From Sphingomonas parva (ex Maeng et al. 2020) (lineage in GTDB: Bacteria > Pseudomonadota > Alphaproteobacteria > Sphingomonadales > Sphingomonadaceae): a stretch of 64,000 nucleotides of DNA. Below are positions 63,128-64,000 of the stretch, in pieces (the first letter of the stretch is position 1; each line of letters begins with the position of its first letter). The notes under the pieces are model-generated. The model was not told where the DNA came from and did no database searches. It worked only from the letters and a program-made list of their open reading frames with translations. Location: positions 87,895 to 151,894 of the forward strand of contig NZ_SPDV01000010.1 in assembly GCF_004564275.1 (NCBI RefSeq), given 5' to 3'. Position numbers and translations under genes: made by a program.

Positions 63128-63597
63128 CCGAGACCGTCTCCGTCACCCAGCAGCTGATCTCGGCGCCGCTGCCGCAGATCATCGAGCGCCTCGGTATCGC
63201 CGTCGCCGACGCCCAGCGCGCGCTGGACGAGAACAGCATCAAGACCGCGGCGGCGATGGCGACCAGCGAGGTCGAGATCGGCGAGGAGAGCTACAATCTG
63301 CTCACCCTCGGCTTCACGCCGACCTTCTACGCTTTCACCGAGGCGACGGTGGAGGCGAAGCTCAGCTTCTCGATGACGGAGACGACCGACTTCGCGATCA
63401 GCGCGGGCGCCACCGTCGGGGTCAACGTCGGCGTGGTGATGGCGGCGGCCACCGTCAACGTCTCCTACGCCCGCAAATTCTCGGTCGGCGCAGAAGGGAC
63501 GAGCTCGATCGCGGCGCGGCTCGTCTCGCTGCCGGTGCCCGACCAGCTCGACAAGATCCTGCGCAAATTGAGTGAACCCCCACAAGCTCCCGCCTGA
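63124..63597 (+). CDS. Cluster paralogue 2: minimal shared-motif protein
   Basis: A 157-residue protein that shows the family core without inserts. The N-terminal motif is IIERLGIAVADAQRALDENS (residues 19-38), then LLTLGFTPTFYAF (59-71), two to three beta-strands (ATVEAKLSFSMTE, FAISAGATVGVNVGVVMAAA), and the C-terminal VSYARKFSVGAEGTSSIAAR-LVSLPVP shared with paralogue 1. No signal peptide. Starts by ATGA overlap with paralogue 1. Function unknown. Confidence 0.78.
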   Translation: MTETVSVTQQLISAPLPQIIERLGIAVADAQRALDENSIKTAAAMATSEVEIGEESYNLLTLGFTPTFYAFTEATVEAKLSFSMTETTDFAISAGATVGVNVGVVMAAATVNVSYARKFSVGAEGTSSIAARLVSLPVPDQLDKILRKLSEPPQAPA

Positions 63598-63611
63598 GGA
63601 AGGAGACCGAC

Positions 63612-64000
63612 ATGGCAATCGGCCAGGAACTACTGAACGTCCCGATGGGCGACATGATCCGACAGATGGCACTGGCCATTGCGGAGGGTCAGGTCCAGCT
63701 GGACGCGAGCTCGATCGAGGTCGCGGAGATGATGGGCGGGTTGCGCCTCATCTACGACGAGAAGGGCAACCAGACGTTCGACGACAGCCGGATCTTCTTC
63801 GGCTTCGAGCTGATGACGGTGGCGGAAGCCGAGGCCTATATCGCCGCGGACGAGGCAATGACCGGCGGCGACAAGAGCGCGCTCACCAAGATCATCAACG
63901 ATCAGAAACCGGGCGCCGGGACGACCGGCCTTATCCGGGTGCCGACCCGGCTGTCGATGCTCGAGCTGGGCTTCACGCCGACCTTCTACCAGTTCGTCGA
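63612..64000 (+). CDS. Cluster paralogue 3 (3' end outside window)
   Basis: The first 129 residues of a third family member. N-terminal motif: MIRQMALAIAEGQVQLDASS (residues 15-34). After a ~75-residue insertion (GGLRLIYDEKGNQTFDDSRI, IAADEAMTGGDKSALTKIIN) the shared LELGFTPTFYQF motif appears at residues 117-128, at the window edge. AAGGAG lies 8 bases before ATG 63612. It is 14 bp downstream of paralogue 2, so the operon continues past the window. Confidence 0.78.
   Translation, partial: MAIGQELLNVPMGDMIRQMALAIAEGQVQLDASSIEVAEMMGGLRLIYDEKGNQTFDDSRIFFGFELMTVAEAEAYIAADEAMTGGDKSALTKIINDQKPGAGTTGLIRVPTRLSMLELGFTPTFYQFV

Overview
The window is GC-rich chromosomal DNA (about two thirds G+C by eye) from an alphaproteobacterium, most likely a member of the Sphingomonadaceae. 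The evidence is a large TonB-dependent receptor ending in Phe-Arg-Phe, an rpsI with a long Ala-rich N-terminal extension, exosortase A-type exopolysaccharide genes, a merC-zur pair, a tamA-tamB pair, and dispersed CCCGGC-GAAG-GCCGGG and CCTCCCCG-CTCG-CGGGGAGG hairpins. No insertion sequence, phage integrase or CRISPR array was seen. Assignments come from reading motifs; no database was searched.

Layout. 1-10.4 kb is mostly housekeeping: a truncated GH3 beta-glucosidase, tlyA, dxs, merC-like and zur with a candidate Zur box, ctaA-cutA, rplM-rpsI, a Tat-exported esterase and a methyltransferase. 10.4-15.5 kb holds an aldo/keto reductase, a marR-emrA-emrB efflux operon with a palindromic operator, and a DUF1499 membrane protein. 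A tRNA-Gly(CCC) follows, with a perfect terminator and a decaying tandem repeat, then the TonB receptor, an atypical M19 dipeptidase and a cyclopropane fatty acid synthase-like gene.

21.9-29.8 kb is a compact nonribosomal peptide cluster: an A-T loading protein whose specificity residues read as the leucine code, a cytochrome P450, a C-A-T-TE protein whose A domain reads as a glycine code and whose thioesterase has Cys in place of Ser, and a dedicated Sfp-type phosphopantetheinyl transferase. The parts point to a small, probably hydroxylated Leu-Gly product. Downstream come tyrA-aroG, small housekeeping genes, cinA-like, map, glnB-glnA, a GGDEF-EAL-PilZ protein, a lone PilZ protein and tamA-tamB.

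49.5-56.2 kb is part of an exosortase A-type exopolysaccharide locus: glycosyltransferase, beta-helix protein, asparagine synthase-like protein and polymerase/ligase. Two divergent promoter regions carry a 28/31-identical element lying the same distance from the start codon of the plus-strand gene. Topoisomerase IB, an MscS channel and a GyrI-like protein follow.

59.6-64.0 kb, running off the window, is the least explained region and the best candidate for an undescribed system. It is a tightly overlapping operon encoding a protein with L7/L12-CTD-like repeats, a TPR-like protein, and three paralogues sharing an N-terminal Ala-Asp-Ala-Gln...Leu-Asp...Ser-Ile motif and a Gly-Phe-Thr-Pro-Thr-Phe-Tyr motif. 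One paralogue carries an inserted OmpA-type peptidoglycan-binding domain, yet has no signal peptide.
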